Shown here: piece by piece, positions 44,660-54,662 of the stretch | Numbering within the stretch: position 1 is the stretch's first letter | Layout: each line of letters opens with the position of its first letter | Assembly: GCA_002723345.1 (NCBI GenBank) | Contig: PBNV01000004.1 | Location: forward strand, 1-64,000 | Direction: 5' to 3' | DNA length: 64,000 bases | Origin: Rhodospirillaceae bacterium | GTDB taxonomy: Bacteria > Pseudomonadota > Alphaproteobacteria > Rhodospirillales > UBA2165 | Translations under genes and position numbers: made by a program | The notes under the pieces: generated by a model | Told to the model about the DNA's origin: nothing | What the model saw: the letters and a program-made list of their open reading frames with translations, nothing else | The model's database searches: none

Positions 44660-45865
44660 ATGACAGAAGCCTATATTTGTGATGCCATCAGAACACCCAT
44701 TGGCCGGTATGGTGGCGCGCTCTCCTCCGTCCGAGCAGATGACCTTGCAGCAATCCCGCTCACCAGTTTGATGGAACGGAACGATGCTGTCGATTGGGAG
44801 GCCCTCGATGACGTAATATATGGGTGCGTGAACCAGGCTGGAGAAGACAATCGCAATGTGGCCCGCATGGCTCTATTGCTGGCCGGCCTGCCTGACGCAG
44901 CTCCCGGCGTCACCGTAAATCGCCTTTGCGGATCCGGAATGCACGCCGTCGGCAGCGCGGCGCAGGCCATCCGTACAGGTGATGCGGATCTGATCTTGGC
45001 CGGGGGCGTGGAGAGCATGTCCCGCTCACCTTTCGTGATGCCGAAAGCGTCAGCCGCGTTCTCCCGTAATGCAGAAATTCACGATACAACCATCGGTTGG
45101 CGTTTCGTAAACCCAAAGATGAAACAGCTTTACGGCACTGAATCCATGGGTGAAACGGCCGAGAATGTGGCAGAGGATCATAAAATCAACCGCGCAGACC
45201 AAGACGCCTTCGCGGCGGCAAGCCAAGCAAAGACGGCAGCGGCGCAGGAAGACGGGCGGCTGGCTGAAGAAATTATTCCTGTGACCATTCCTCAGCGCAA
45301 AGGCGACAGCATTGTCGTGGATCGGGATGAACATCCTCGCTCCGGCACGAGCGTTGAAAAATTATCCGGGCTGAAAGCCGCCTTCAGAGAGGGGGGCACG
45401 GTTACTGCTGGTAATTCCTCCGGTGTCAATGACGGCGCCTGTGCTTTACTCATCGCATCGGAGCATGCCGTAAAGGCTTATAGCCTTACCCCCCGTGCCC
45501 GCATATTAGGAATGGCTAGTGCTGGCGTGCCACCCCGCGTAATGGGTATTGGCCCGGTTCCAGCGAGTGAAAAACTATTATCGAAATTAGGCATCACCAC
45601 TGATGATCTCGACGTCATCGAATTAAATGAAGCTTTTGCCGCTCAGGCCCTTGCTGTCTTGCGGGGGCTGAACATTAACGATCTGGATGATCGGGTTAAT
45701 CCCCAGGGCGGCGCCATCGCCCTTGGCCACCCGCTCGGCGCGAGTGGCGCACGGCTTATCGCGACGGCAATGTATCAGTTACATCGGACAGGTGGAACAC
45801 GGGCGCTGTGCACCATGTGCGTGGGCGTTGGCCAAGGCATCTCAACGGTCATCGAGAAAGTCTAA
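44660..45865 (+). CDS. pcaF: Acetyl-CoA acyltransferase, 3-oxoadipyl-CoA thiolase type
   Basis: The 401-residue thiolase has the nucleophilic Cys in NRLCGSGMHAVGSA, GGVESMSRSPFVM, NEAFAAQALAV, the His in GGAIALGHPLGASGARL and the second Cys in CTMCVGVGQG. The N-terminus (AYICDAIRTPIGRYGGALSSVRADDLAAIPL) is that of 3-oxoadipyl-CoA thiolases (PcaF/PaaJ), which cleave 3-oxoadipyl-CoA to succinyl-CoA and acetyl-CoA at the end of aromatic degradation. No other pca or paa genes are near. It is followed nine bases later by a hydroxyacid dehydrogenase. Confidence 0.9.
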   Translation: MTEAYICDAIRTPIGRYGGALSSVRADDLAAIPLTSLMERNDAVDWEALDDVIYGCVNQAGEDNRNVARMALLLAGLPDAAPGVTVNRLCGSGMHAVGSAAQAIRTGDADLILAGGVESMSRSPFVMPKASAAFSRNAEIHDTTIGWRFVNPKMKQLYGTESMGETAENVAEDHKINRADQDAFAAASQAKTAAAQEDGRLAEEIIPVTIPQRKGDSIVVDRDEHPRSGTSVEKLSGLKAAFREGGTVTAGNSSGVNDGACALLIASEHAVKAYSLTPRARILGMASAGVPPRVMGIGPVPASEKLLSKLGITTDDLDVIELNEAFAAQALAVLRGLNINDLDDRVNPQGGAIALGHPLGASGARLIATAMYQLHRTGGTRALCTMCVGVGQGISTVIEKV

Positions 45866-45874
45866 TCTCTGCAG

Positions 45875-46786
45875 ATGATCAAACCCCATATCTTGGTTAA
45901 TTGTCCCGTCAGCAGCCTTAACAAGGACATCTGGCCGGAGAGGTTTATACCCCACTATGTCGACCCTGAAACGGACCGGTCGGCGCTTTTGTCTGACGTC
46001 GGGGAGCTTATTACGGCCATGATCACGGATGGTCCCCGCAGTATCGATAAAGACTATCTGGATGCCCTTCCCTCGTTAAGGCTCATAATCTGTCTGGGCG
46101 TTGGCATTGATAAAATTGACATCGACGAGGCGGGCCGGCGGGGAATTGCAGTCACCAACGGCAGCGGAACCAACGCTCCCAGCGTTGCAGATCATGTTTT
46201 CGCGCTGATGCTGGCAGTCGCCCGCCAGATCCTTACCAATGACCAGAGCATGCGACAACATGGGGCAGATGAGGAGTGTCCTAAAGTCTCATCAGGAACA
46301 ATATACGCCAAGAAGCTGGGCATTCTTGGGCTTGGGGCGATCGGCATGGAAGTTGCTAAACGGGCCCAAGCCTTCGATATGAGGGTGTTCTATCACAACA
46401 GAAACCAGCGAGGAGATGTCGACCACATCTACTGTGGCTCTGCGATGGAGCTTGCCGATGAAGTCGATTTTCTTTGCGTTTCCTGTCCAGGCGGGGCGGA
46501 AACTCATCATCTTGTGAACACCGGCGTGTTATCAGCGCTTGGCCCAGATGGTGTCCTTATCAACGTCGCGCGCGGCTCCATCGTTGACACTAAAGCTCTA
46601 GTCGATGCCTTGCGAAATGGTGAAATCCGAGGCGCGGGTCTAGACGTGATCGGGGGTAATGACGCCACGCGTCACCCCCTATGCAAAATGGCAAATGTCG
46701 TCATGACACCGCACCTCGCAGGCAACACAACCGAGGCGTGGGATCTCAAAAATGATTTGGCCGATCGCGTTTATTGGCATTCTTGA
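45875..46786 (+). CDS. D-isomer-specific 2-hydroxyacid dehydrogenase
   Basis: The 303-residue protein has the NAD-binding motif LGILGLGAIGMEVAKRA (about residue 148), an NVARGSIVDTKALVDAL segment with the catalytic Arg, a Glu/Asp region GAGLDVIGGND and His in MTPHLAGNTTEAW. Glyoxylate/hydroxypyruvate reductase-like activity is likely, but the exact hydroxyacid is unknown. It lies nine bases after the thiolase gene. Confidence 0.9.
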   Translation: MIKPHILVNCPVSSLNKDIWPERFIPHYVDPETDRSALLSDVGELITAMITDGPRSIDKDYLDALPSLRLIICLGVGIDKIDIDEAGRRGIAVTNGSGTNAPSVADHVFALMLAVARQILTNDQSMRQHGADEECPKVSSGTIYAKKLGILGLGAIGMEVAKRAQAFDMRVFYHNRNQRGDVDHIYCGSAMELADEVDFLCVSCPGGAETHHLVNTGVLSALGPDGVLINVARGSIVDTKALVDALRNGEIRGAGLDVIGGNDATRHPLCKMANVVMTPHLAGNTTEAWDLKNDLADRVYWHS

Positions 46787-46995
46787 GCGGCGGGGAACTC
46801 CCTAACCGCGTTCTCTGACAGGATGTTCAATCCAGACATCGCCCTTGACCGTCTCTCAGTTTTATCCCACTCTCAGATACGAACAGGGACGGCTATAGAA
46901 AAACAAATTGCCGTAGATAAGATGTTTTCAAGACTGAGCCAGCGGCGAACTAGCCCCCATCCTTATCAGCCATTTATAAAATGGGTTATAAAACC

Positions 46996-48291
46996 ATGAG
47001 CGCCAAATTTGCCATCGTCGGCTCTGGGCCCGCCGGCATGTACGCCGCGGACGCCTTGCTTAAAAGTTTACCTGACTGCCACGTTGATGTGTTTGAAAAA
47101 TATCCCGCGCCATACGGCCTCATTCGTTATGGCGTGGCGCCGGATCACTATAAAACCCGCAACACCTCGCGCCAATTCGCGCGCACATTCAACGAAGACG
47201 CCGTTGGATATTATGGTAATGTGGAAATTGGCAAAGACATTTCGCTGGATGAGTTGAAAGAACATTATGACGCTGTCGTCCTCGCTATGGGCGCTTACAA
47301 CGACCGCAAACTTGGTATAGAGGGGGAAGACTTAGACGGTGTCTACGGCGCCTGCGCGTTTGTGGGCTGGTACAACGGACATCCGGACTACCGTGATCTT
47401 AATCCTCGGCTGGACCAAGATGGTGTGGCTGTTATCGGAATCGGTAACGTTGCGCTTGATGTATGCCGCGTCCTTGCCAAGACACGTGTTGAACACGAGG
47501 CTTCCGATATTTGTGCTCACGCCCTCGATGCCATTGAAGCGTCCCCGCTGACTAACCTACACATGTTTGGTCGGCGAGGCGCCGTCGAGGCAGGCTTTAC
47601 ACCGAAAGAACTGGGCGAGATCAAGGATCTCGAACGCTGTGCTGCTATCGTAGATGCGGCTCAGCTTCCAGATGACGTCACAGGTGATTTCGAGGGCCGG
47701 GAGAGAGGCATTAAGGAAAAAAATCTTAACCTTCTTAAGGATTTGGCCGCCCAAGACAAACCGGAAAAACCTGTCAAAATGAACCTCAGTTTTTACGCCT
47801 CACCAAAGAAAATTCTGGGCACCGATCGGGTCGAGGGAATCAGGCTTGAGAAAACACAAGTGGTCGATGGCCGGGCTTTAGCAACCGGTGAAACCTTCGA
47901 CATACCTTGCGGCGCAGTGGTGACAGCCATTGGGTATCAGACATCACCGCCTGAGGGCGTTCCTCTGGATGGCGGCACTGTAGCCAATGAAAACGGCCGG
48001 GTTGAACCGGGTGTTTACGTCGTAGGCTGGGCCAAAAGAGGCCCCTCTGGAACCATTCCCACAAATGGCCCGGATTCGCGCGATGTTGTTGAATTAATAA
48101 TCCAAGACGTGGCTGCATCTGGAATGGCGGGGGGCGCTGCAATTGACGCATTGCTTGCAGAACGAAGTGTCCGGCGCGTCACCTTTCCGGAATGGGAAAA
48201 AATCTCAGAACAGGAATTTGCCCGGGCGAAGGCGCCTCAACCCCGCGAACGCTTTACCCGCGTGGATGAGATGCTTGCCGTTCTCAGTTAG
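46996..48291 (+). CDS. Adrenodoxin reductase-like ferredoxin-NADP(+) reductase
   Basis: The roughly 431-residue flavoprotein begins KFAIVGSGPAGMYAADALL (FAD site) and has FEKYPAPYGLIRYGVAPDHYKTRN, GVAVIGIGNVALDVCRVLAK (NADPH site), GRRGAVEAGFTPKELGE and GVYVVGWAKRGPSGTIPTNGPDS. It passes electrons from NADPH to a ferredoxin, as in P450 or Fe-S systems of the adrenodoxin reductase/FprA type. I prefer the ATG at 46996; another in-frame ATG lies at 46981. No ferredoxin is adjacent. Confidence 0.9.
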   Translation: MSAKFAIVGSGPAGMYAADALLKSLPDCHVDVFEKYPAPYGLIRYGVAPDHYKTRNTSRQFARTFNEDAVGYYGNVEIGKDISLDELKEHYDAVVLAMGAYNDRKLGIEGEDLDGVYGACAFVGWYNGHPDYRDLNPRLDQDGVAVIGIGNVALDVCRVLAKTRVEHEASDICAHALDAIEASPLTNLHMFGRRGAVEAGFTPKELGEIKDLERCAAIVDAAQLPDDVTGDFEGRERGIKEKNLNLLKDLAAQDKPEKPVKMNLSFYASPKKILGTDRVEGIRLEKTQVVDGRALATGETFDIPCGAVVTAIGYQTSPPEGVPLDGGTVANENGRVEPGVYVVGWAKRGPSGTIPTNGPDSRDVVELIIQDVAASGMAGGAAIDALLAERSVRRVTFPEWEKISEQEFARAKAPQPRERFTRVDEMLAVLS

Positions 48292-48352
48292 ATAGATGCT
48301 CCAAATAAGCCATCGGACAAGCATAATTTAATCCCACCACGTGGCGACGGGG

Positions 48353-49228
48353 TCAGCATCTGCGCTGAAGCACCAATGTGGACCACCCCTCAATTCTGAT
48401 CCTGCGGGACAGATTGAGACCGTGTTGCCGATGTGCGGCAATGACCTGTGCCTCCTGGGCAACCAAAAGCCCAGCCAAAATGACTGTCCCGCCGGGGCGT
48501 ACCCGCAAGGACAAGGCCCTGGATAAACGCGCTAGCGGGCGTGCCAGAATATTACTCACGATCAAGTCATAGGATTGGTTTTTTAGGGGACGATTGCTGT
48601 ACCCTGGTCCAACATAGATATCGAGATACCGGCGAAGACCATTCACCAAAGCATTTGTCTGTGTCGTCTGCTTGGCGACGACGTCGATATCTGAGGCCGA
48701 GACACCGCATTTCCAGCGTTTTGCGATGGCGAGCGCTAGGATGCCGGAACCACAACCCATATCGAGAGCGTTCCGAACCCGTTTTCCTTGCAACTGATCA
48801 AGAGCAAGCAAACAACCTTTTGTTGATCCATGATCCCCGGTCCCAAATGCAGCACCTGCAGGCACACATAGCGAGATTTGTGCGGGAGGTACTGGTTCCT
48901 GATATTCACTTCCATGAACAAAAAACCGGCCAGCGATGATCGGCGGAAATTGCTGGATATTCTCCGCCACCCAATTTTGCACGGGGATGCGGCTGAACTC
49001 GATATCGGGCGCTGAAGTATTTATACCGTCTGCTGTGGCAGCAATCGCATCAGAGATTGCTCTTTTATCGACGATATCCTCTGCAAATCCCGTGATTTGA
49101 GCTGTTGTTTCTCCTTCCCCCGCGGTCCAAGCCACAGAGTCCATATGGGTCTCCAGCGCCGTTGCGAACGGATCCGCATATTCTGGGGAGACCCGAACAA
49201 TCACACGATGTAAATGACTTGCGGGCAT
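48353..49228 (-). CDS. prmA: Ribosomal protein L11 methyltransferase
   Basis: The roughly 291-residue protein has the SAM motif LDMGCGSGILALAIAKRW, AFGTGDHGSTKGCLLALDQL and the post-I and IV motifs SDIDVVAKQTTQTNA and DLIVSNILARPL. PrmA trimethylates ribosomal protein L11. The IV motif normally includes NPxxL; here it is SNILA, the usual PrmA form. The ATG at 49228 fits the family N-terminus; TTG 49246 and GTG 49231 are open in the same frame. It follows uvrD directly. Confidence 0.92.
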   Translation of the reverse strand: MPASHLHRVIVRVSPEYADPFATALETHMDSVAWTAGEGETTAQITGFAEDIVDKRAISDAIAATADGINTSAPDIEFSRIPVQNWVAENIQQFPPIIAGRFFVHGSEYQEPVPPAQISLCVPAGAAFGTGDHGSTKGCLLALDQLQGKRVRNALDMGCGSGILALAIAKRWKCGVSASDIDVVAKQTTQTNALVNGLRRYLDIYVGPGYSNRPLKNQSYDLIVSNILARPLARLSRALSLRVRPGGTVILAGLLVAQEAQVIAAHRQHGLNLSRRIRIEGWSTLVLQRRC

Positions 49229-49246
49229 CACAAGTATACCAAACAA

Positions 49247-51583
49247 TCATGCTGGTTGCAGGAAACTGTCGATAACTTTCTTTGTGCCCGATTTTTCAAA
49301 ATCTACCTCTAGCTTGTTACCGTCCGCCGAAACAACCTGGCCATACCCGAATTTTTGGTGAAACACACGAACGCCTGTTTTAAAGGAGCTCTCAGCGGAC
49401 GTTGCGGCGATGCTCCAAGCATCGGCGTCAATCACCATACCGTCACGTGTGTGACCCGACCGGCGGGGCGCATGAGATGTGCCAGCCACCTGGGAGGTAT
49501 CTGGAAAAGCCCTGGCAGAACGGAGCCCCGCTTGGGCGCCAGTGCCAGAGTTCAACCCCCGATACAAACCGCCATGGGGACCGATATCACTGCCATGATT
49601 AATGTGCTCATCTGGTAATTCATCGATAATCCTCGAGGGTAAAGCATTTTGCCATTGGTTATAAATGCGCCGGTTTGCAGCGTAACTGATCCGGGCCTCT
49701 TTTTTGGCCCGGGTGATCCCAACATAAGCGAGCCGCCGTTCTTCCTCGAGCCCTTTGAGACCCTCTTCGTCCAAGCTCCGCTGATGAGGGAACAGACCTT
49801 CTTCCCATCCGGGCAGAAACACCGTATCAAACTCTAGCCCCTTCGCAGCATGGAGCGTCATAAGCGTTATCTTTTCGTCGAATCCGTTTTCATCGTTCTC
49901 CATAACCAAACTGATATGCTCGAGAAAACCTTGAACGTTTTCGAATTCCCCGAGGCCCGAAATTAGCTCTTTCAAGTTATCCAGTCGCCCTGGCGCCTCC
50001 GGCGTTTTATCCTGTTGCCACATTTCCGTATAGCCAGACTCGTCTAGGATAATGGAGGCTAATTCGCCCGGGGGCAGAACGGACAGATTGGACCTCCACC
50101 GGTCAAAATTCTGTACCAGGTTACGGAGCGAATTCCGCGCCTTTGGCTTCAGTTCATCCGTCTCGGCGATCTGCCGCGCGGCCTCGAAGAGCGGAATAGA
50201 CAGTCCTCGCGCCAAGTGATGCACCGCCAGCACACTGGCCTGACCGAGGCCACGTTTGGGTACATTAATAATTCGCTCGAACGCCAGGTCATCATCCGCA
50301 GATACCACTACCCGGAGATAAGCAATGGCGTCCCGTGTTTCCTGGCGTTCATAAAACCGAGGACCGCCGATTACCCGATAGGGGACGCCCAGTGTAATTA
50401 GGCGTTCCTCAAACTCCCGGGTCTGAAATCCGGCCCGGACGAGCACGGCCATCTCTTCCAGATTTTGTCCCTTTGACTGCCGACTCTCGATCTCATCTCC
50501 AATTGCACGGGCCTCTTCCTCGCCATCCCAAACACCCTGAACGGCGACCTTTTCGCCGGCCTCTAAACCGGTCCACAGAGTTTTACCCAGGCGGCCCTCA
50601 TTATTTGCTATCAGCCCCGACGCCGCGCCAAGGATATGCGGCGTGGATCGGTAATTCTGTTCAAGCCGGATTACCTGGGCACCTCCAAAATCCCTCTCGA
50701 ATTTCAATATATTGCCGACCTCAGCCCCCCGCCAGGAATAGATTGACTGATCATCATCTCCGACACAGCAGATATTCCGGTGTTCATTGGCAAGCAAACG
50801 CAACCACAAATACTGAGCTACATTAGTGTCCTGATATTCATCCACCAATAGATATCTAAATTTTCGCTGGTAAGTCGCTAGAACATCGGGATTGCCCGTA
50901 AACAATGTAATGCAATGCAGTAAAAGATCCCCAAAGTCAGCGGCATTCAAGGTAATCAAACGGGCCTGATAATCGGTATAGAGTTTGGTGAGCGTTCCCT
51001 CTGCAAAATCAGCACCCTCCTCTGCCGTCACTTTTTCCGGTGTCAGCCCCCTATCTTTCCACCGCTGTATTACGCCCATAAGCACGCGCGCCGGCCATTT
51101 TTTATCGTCAATCTGGTAGCTCTCCATCACCTGCTTCAAAAGCCGGATCTGATCATCCGTGTCCAGTATGGTGAAGTTAGGTTTCAGGCCAACGAGCTCA
51201 GCGTGGGACCGGAGAATACGGGCGCCCAGCGCATGAAAAGTTCCTAGCCACCATCCTTCAACGGGAGCGCCAATGAGAGAAGACACGCGATCCCGCATTT
51301 CTCGAGCAGCTTTATTGGTGAACGTGACGGCAACAATTTCCCATGGCCGAGCCATCTGGTTCATCAGGATATGGGCCAGCCGGGTAGTTAAAACCCGGGT
51401 TTTACCGGTGCCAGCACCGGCCAGGACGAGAACGGGCCCGTCGATTGCCTGAACAGCTTCAACTTGCGGTTCATTCAGTCCCTGCAGGTAAGACACGGGC
51501 GCCACTGGAGCGTCTGCGCGAGGATTTGCCGTTTCTGGTGGCGCGATTTCAGGCTCATCGGTCAGTTCAAAGGGATCAGACAT
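49247..51583 (-). CDS. uvrD: ATP-dependent DNA helicase UvrD/PcrA
   Basis: The 778-residue superfamily 1A helicase has motif I LAGAGTGKTRVL, the LLVDEYQDTN box, GDDDQSIYSWRG, LEQNYRST, TLHAAKGLEFDTVFLPGWEEGLFP and RRLAYVGITRAKK. A C-terminal Tudor-like module (VFHQKFGYGQVVSADGNKLEVDF) follows. It unwinds DNA in nucleotide excision and mismatch repair. The end of the gene abuts prmA, so both share a transcript. Confidence 0.95.
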   Translation of the reverse strand: MSDPFELTDEPEIAPPETANPRADAPVAPVSYLQGLNEPQVEAVQAIDGPVLVLAGAGTGKTRVLTTRLAHILMNQMARPWEIVAVTFTNKAAREMRDRVSSLIGAPVEGWWLGTFHALGARILRSHAELVGLKPNFTILDTDDQIRLLKQVMESYQIDDKKWPARVLMGVIQRWKDRGLTPEKVTAEEGADFAEGTLTKLYTDYQARLITLNAADFGDLLLHCITLFTGNPDVLATYQRKFRYLLVDEYQDTNVAQYLWLRLLANEHRNICCVGDDDQSIYSWRGAEVGNILKFERDFGGAQVIRLEQNYRSTPHILGAASGLIANNEGRLGKTLWTGLEAGEKVAVQGVWDGEEEARAIGDEIESRQSKGQNLEEMAVLVRAGFQTREFEERLITLGVPYRVIGGPRFYERQETRDAIAYLRVVVSADDDLAFERIINVPKRGLGQASVLAVHHLARGLSIPLFEAARQIAETDELKPKARNSLRNLVQNFDRWRSNLSVLPPGELASIILDESGYTEMWQQDKTPEAPGRLDNLKELISGLGEFENVQGFLEHISLVMENDENGFDEKITLMTLHAAKGLEFDTVFLPGWEEGLFPHQRSLDEEGLKGLEEERRLAYVGITRAKKEARISYAANRRIYNQWQNALPSRIIDELPDEHINHGSDIGPHGGLYRGLNSGTGAQAGLRSARAFPDTSQVAGTSHAPRRSGHTRDGMVIDADAWSIAATSAESSFKTGVRVFHQKFGYGQVVSADGNKLEVDFEKSGTKKVIDSFLQPA

Positions 51584-51757
51584 AATATCTATATATCATG
51601 CAAACCGTCGGCGCCTAAAGGTGTCTCGAGTGAAATCTTTTACTTTCCTGGTTAATTTTCCGATTGTTATGGATGCGGGAATGAAAGCGTTAAAATTTGA
51701 CACGCGTTCAGGGAATTAGCACCATTCCTCGGAAGCATTAGGTAAAGGCTCGGGCAT

Positions 51758-52774
51758 ATGATCAGCCGTACTCGGTCAATTAAACGTGCAATGTCAGCAG
51801 CGGCAGGCTTGGCCGCAACCCTTTTTATGCTAATAACAGGCGCCGCCGCATCCGACAAAAACCTCCTCCGCGCTGTGGTCGGAATTGAAACCACCATTTC
51901 CCCAGACGCCCGAACGGCCGGCATCCTGGGAACACAACGGCAGGGAAGCGGGGTTGTCATTGATGACGAAGGCCTCGTGCTGACCATAGGCTACCTTATG
52001 TTAGAAGCCGATGGCGCCGTGATCACGGGGCCGAGCGGCAAGGCGGTTCCCGCCACCGTGGTTGCTTATGATTTCGAAACGGGCCTAGGGCTGCTTCGCC
52101 TAATGCAAAAGCTCAATGTAGTCCCCCTCCGATTAGGCGACTCCTCTCAATTGAAAAAGCGAGACCAAGTCATCATCGCGTCAAGGGGCGGCCCTCAGCC
52201 TCTCAGCGCAGCGCAAGTCGTTTCCCGGCGGATTTTTTCCGGCTATTGGGAATATTTGCTCGAGCGCGCCATCTTCACCTCACCTCCCCATGGATTTCAT
52301 AGCGGAGCCGCCCTTATTGGTCGGGACGGGCGCCTATTGGGTATTGGATCGCTCCTGGTAAATAATGCTGTTGCGCCCAATGTTCCGTCACCAAGAAATA
52401 TGTTTGTGCCCGTTAATGGCCTGAAACCAGTGCTCGCAGATCTCTTACAAAGCGGCCGCCGATCTGGCCGCAAACGACCCTGGATTGGCGCCAATACAGT
52501 TGAGGCCAATGGCAGGCTGTTTGTCACCCGAGTGACACCAAACGGCCCGGCTGACGCGGCCGGGATTAAAACTGGTGATTTGATTTTGGGTCTGGGCGGA
52601 TACCCCATAGAAAGCCAGCCGGACTTTTATCGGCGTCTCTGGCGCTCGGGCGAACCCGGCTCAGAGATTGACGTGAATATTCTCTCAAAATGGGCAAACG
52701 ACTTAAAGATTAGGAAAGTGACGATCAAATCGGAGGATAGATATAAATGGTTGAAAATTAAACGGTCCTATTAG
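51758..52774 (+). CDS. HtrA/DegP-like S1C family protein, catalytically degenerate, with PDZ
   Basis: The 338-residue protein has a signal-peptide-like N-terminus (AAGLAATLFMLITGAAAS), a trypsin-like domain and a PDZ domain near residues 245-330 (FVTRVTPNGPADAAGIKTGDLILGLGGYPIES). The nucleophile Ser is kept (Ser182 in HSGAAL). The His position of the VLTNxH motif reads VLTIGYL (about 75-80), and the Asp of DxxxDLAVL reads ETGLGLL (about 107-113). Proteolysis is therefore doubtful, and a binding or scaffold role in the periplasm is more likely. It is convergent with the ClC gene, three bases between stops. Confidence 0.85.
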   Translation: MISRTRSIKRAMSAAAGLAATLFMLITGAAASDKNLLRAVVGIETTISPDARTAGILGTQRQGSGVVIDDEGLVLTIGYLMLEADGAVITGPSGKAVPATVVAYDFETGLGLLRLMQKLNVVPLRLGDSSQLKKRDQVIIASRGGPQPLSAAQVVSRRIFSGYWEYLLERAIFTSPPHGFHSGAALIGRDGRLLGIGSLLVNNAVAPNVPSPRNMFVPVNGLKPVLADLLQSGRRSGRKRPWIGANTVEANGRLFVTRVTPNGPADAAGIKTGDLILGLGGYPIESQPDFYRRLWRSGEPGSEIDVNILSKWANDLKIRKVTIKSEDRYKWLKIKRSY

Positions 52775-52777
52775 GCG

Positions 52778-54559
52778 TCATAAATGGCCGTCATGCTCTT
52801 CCCGCCGGGCATCAACCAAAGCCCGGTTATAGGCAGACATGACTTCAGTCTCATGAAGAGTACCAACAAATCGCATGTTGTCGTGATTTTCGACCACGGC
52901 AATATAATGTTCCCCCGAATCTCGGATCACCTTATTGGCTGTCTCGAGATTGTCGTCCGCATCAAGAAGCGGTGGATGAACACGTGCGATATCTCCAGCA
53001 TTGATTAAGTTATCCACGTCATGGTCAAATGCGATTTCACTCAAATCTGCCAGAGTGATGGTGCCGAAAAGCTCTTTTCCGTCCTTTAAAACGAAAAGTT
53101 CTCCTATATCAGACTTTTGGAGCTTTAACCGAATATCCTGAAGCGAGGCCCCAACATCAACAGTTTCGCTCTCCATTGCCATTACCTTTCGAACCGTAAT
53201 GCTACGGAGAAGCGCGGTTTCAAAACCACCTTTAAGATCATAACCAGCTCTCTCCAGTTGCCAGTTAAAGTACGAACCATTGATTAATTGATTGGTAAAA
53301 AGGGACGACAAAACCACAGCGACCATGACCGCGATCGTCAGTGGATAGTCGTCAGTCAGCTCAAAGATAATAAGCGTAGTGGAAATCGGTGCGCCCATAA
53401 CCGCAGCTGCGACTCCTCCCATGCCCACGATAGTGTATGCCGCCGGCCCCGAGGAGAGGTCGGGAAACACGCTGGTAGCCACAATACCGTAAGCCCCGCC
53501 GAGCATAGCGCCCAGCATAATTGCCGGCGTGAATACGCCGCCACCAAAACCGCCGCCGACGCTCAGGGACGTTGCAACAATCTTCGCAACAATTAGAAGC
53601 ACGAGCAAATAGAGCGGAAATTGTGATTGTAGGGCCAAGTCCGTAGCATAATAGCCGACACCCAGTACCTGGGGGAAAACGAGTGCGATCAATCCGACAA
53701 GAAACCCTGCAATTCCAGGTCGGATCCACTCGGGGCCCGGCAGCTTATTGAATTGATCCTGAGTGACCATAATGGATTTCATGAAAATTACCGCGGTCAC
53801 GCCGCAGAGGAGGCCCAAACCTGCGATAGCCGGAAACTCTAGAAATGAGGCCAGTTCATGCTCATATACAGTGAAAGCCGGAAAATCGCCGAAAAATATT
53901 CTTGAAATCACCGTGCCAACAACACTCGCAATAACGATGGGTGCAAACGCACTTAGAGCGAAGTGACCAACCACCACCTCGTGGGCGAATAGGGCGCCCG
54001 CGATGGGGGCATTAAAAGAAGCGGCCACGGCCGCGGCCGCGCCGCATCCCAGAAGCGCGCGGGAGAGAGACCTGGTTAAATGGAGTTTCTCTGCAATCCA
54101 GGCACCGAAGGTCGCGCCCAAATGGACAGCCGGTCCCTCCCGACCAACAGAGGCGCCGGCACCAATGGAGGCGGAACTAGCGATCGCTGCACCAATACCC
54201 GTCCGCAGGGACATGCGGCCGCCGCGCAAGGCACTCGCCTCAATAACATTGGCAATGCCTTGGGGACGGCGGCTCGGAATGAAATAAAAAATAAACAAAC
54301 CAACGATTAGCCCCCCCAACGTCGGGACCATTATGATTTGCCACCAGGGCAAATCCGCTGCCCTTTCGACAATACTACCACCACCGGTATCCATAAACAT
54401 GGTTTCGATATACGTTATACTGAGGCGAATGAGGATAGTGCCAAATGCGGCCGCCGCTCCGACCACAACGGCCAAAACAGAGAGGATCAGTTGGTCATTT
54501 CTGATCAATTTCCTTAGACGGCGCAGCCAGAGCCTATAAAGTATTCGACGCTGAATCAT
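52778..54559 (-). CDS. ClC-type chloride channel/antiporter with CBS domains
   Basis: The 593-residue protein has the ClC core with GAGASVGREGPAVHLGATFGA (gating Glu in GREGP) and GGGFGGGVFTPAIMLGAMLGG, about ten to twelve membrane helices, and a C-terminal pair of CBS domains (from about residue 460: VMAMESETVDVGASLQDIRLKLQ). It exchanges chloride with protons or conducts chloride. The CBS pair suggests regulation by nucleotides. It is transcribed away from metH. Confidence 0.92.
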   Translation of the reverse strand: MIQRRILYRLWLRRLRKLIRNDQLILSVLAVVVGAAAAFGTILIRLSITYIETMFMDTGGGSIVERAADLPWWQIIMVPTLGGLIVGLFIFYFIPSRRPQGIANVIEASALRGGRMSLRTGIGAAIASSASIGAGASVGREGPAVHLGATFGAWIAEKLHLTRSLSRALLGCGAAAAVAASFNAPIAGALFAHEVVVGHFALSAFAPIVIASVVGTVISRIFFGDFPAFTVYEHELASFLEFPAIAGLGLLCGVTAVIFMKSIMVTQDQFNKLPGPEWIRPGIAGFLVGLIALVFPQVLGVGYYATDLALQSQFPLYLLVLLIVAKIVATSLSVGGGFGGGVFTPAIMLGAMLGGAYGIVATSVFPDLSSGPAAYTIVGMGGVAAAVMGAPISTTLIIFELTDDYPLTIAVMVAVVLSSLFTNQLINGSYFNWQLERAGYDLKGGFETALLRSITVRKVMAMESETVDVGASLQDIRLKLQKSDIGELFVLKDGKELFGTITLADLSEIAFDHDVDNLINAGDIARVHPPLLDADDNLETANKVIRDSGEHYIAVVENHDNMRFVGTLHETEVMSAYNRALVDARREEHDGHL

Positions 54560-54662
54560 TAATAATTTTATGACGACTAGTCGTTTAGGGATAGGGGTGT
54601 TTAGTTCCCAATCGACCGAAAATCAAACAGCGTAAAGGCAACTGACTGAGGGTCATAGATCT

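Noticed and set aside
54573..54584. Perfect 12-base palindrome ACGACTAGTCGT before the ClC gene
   Set aside because: Palindromes of this length are expected by chance several times in 64 kb; no matching site was seen nearby.
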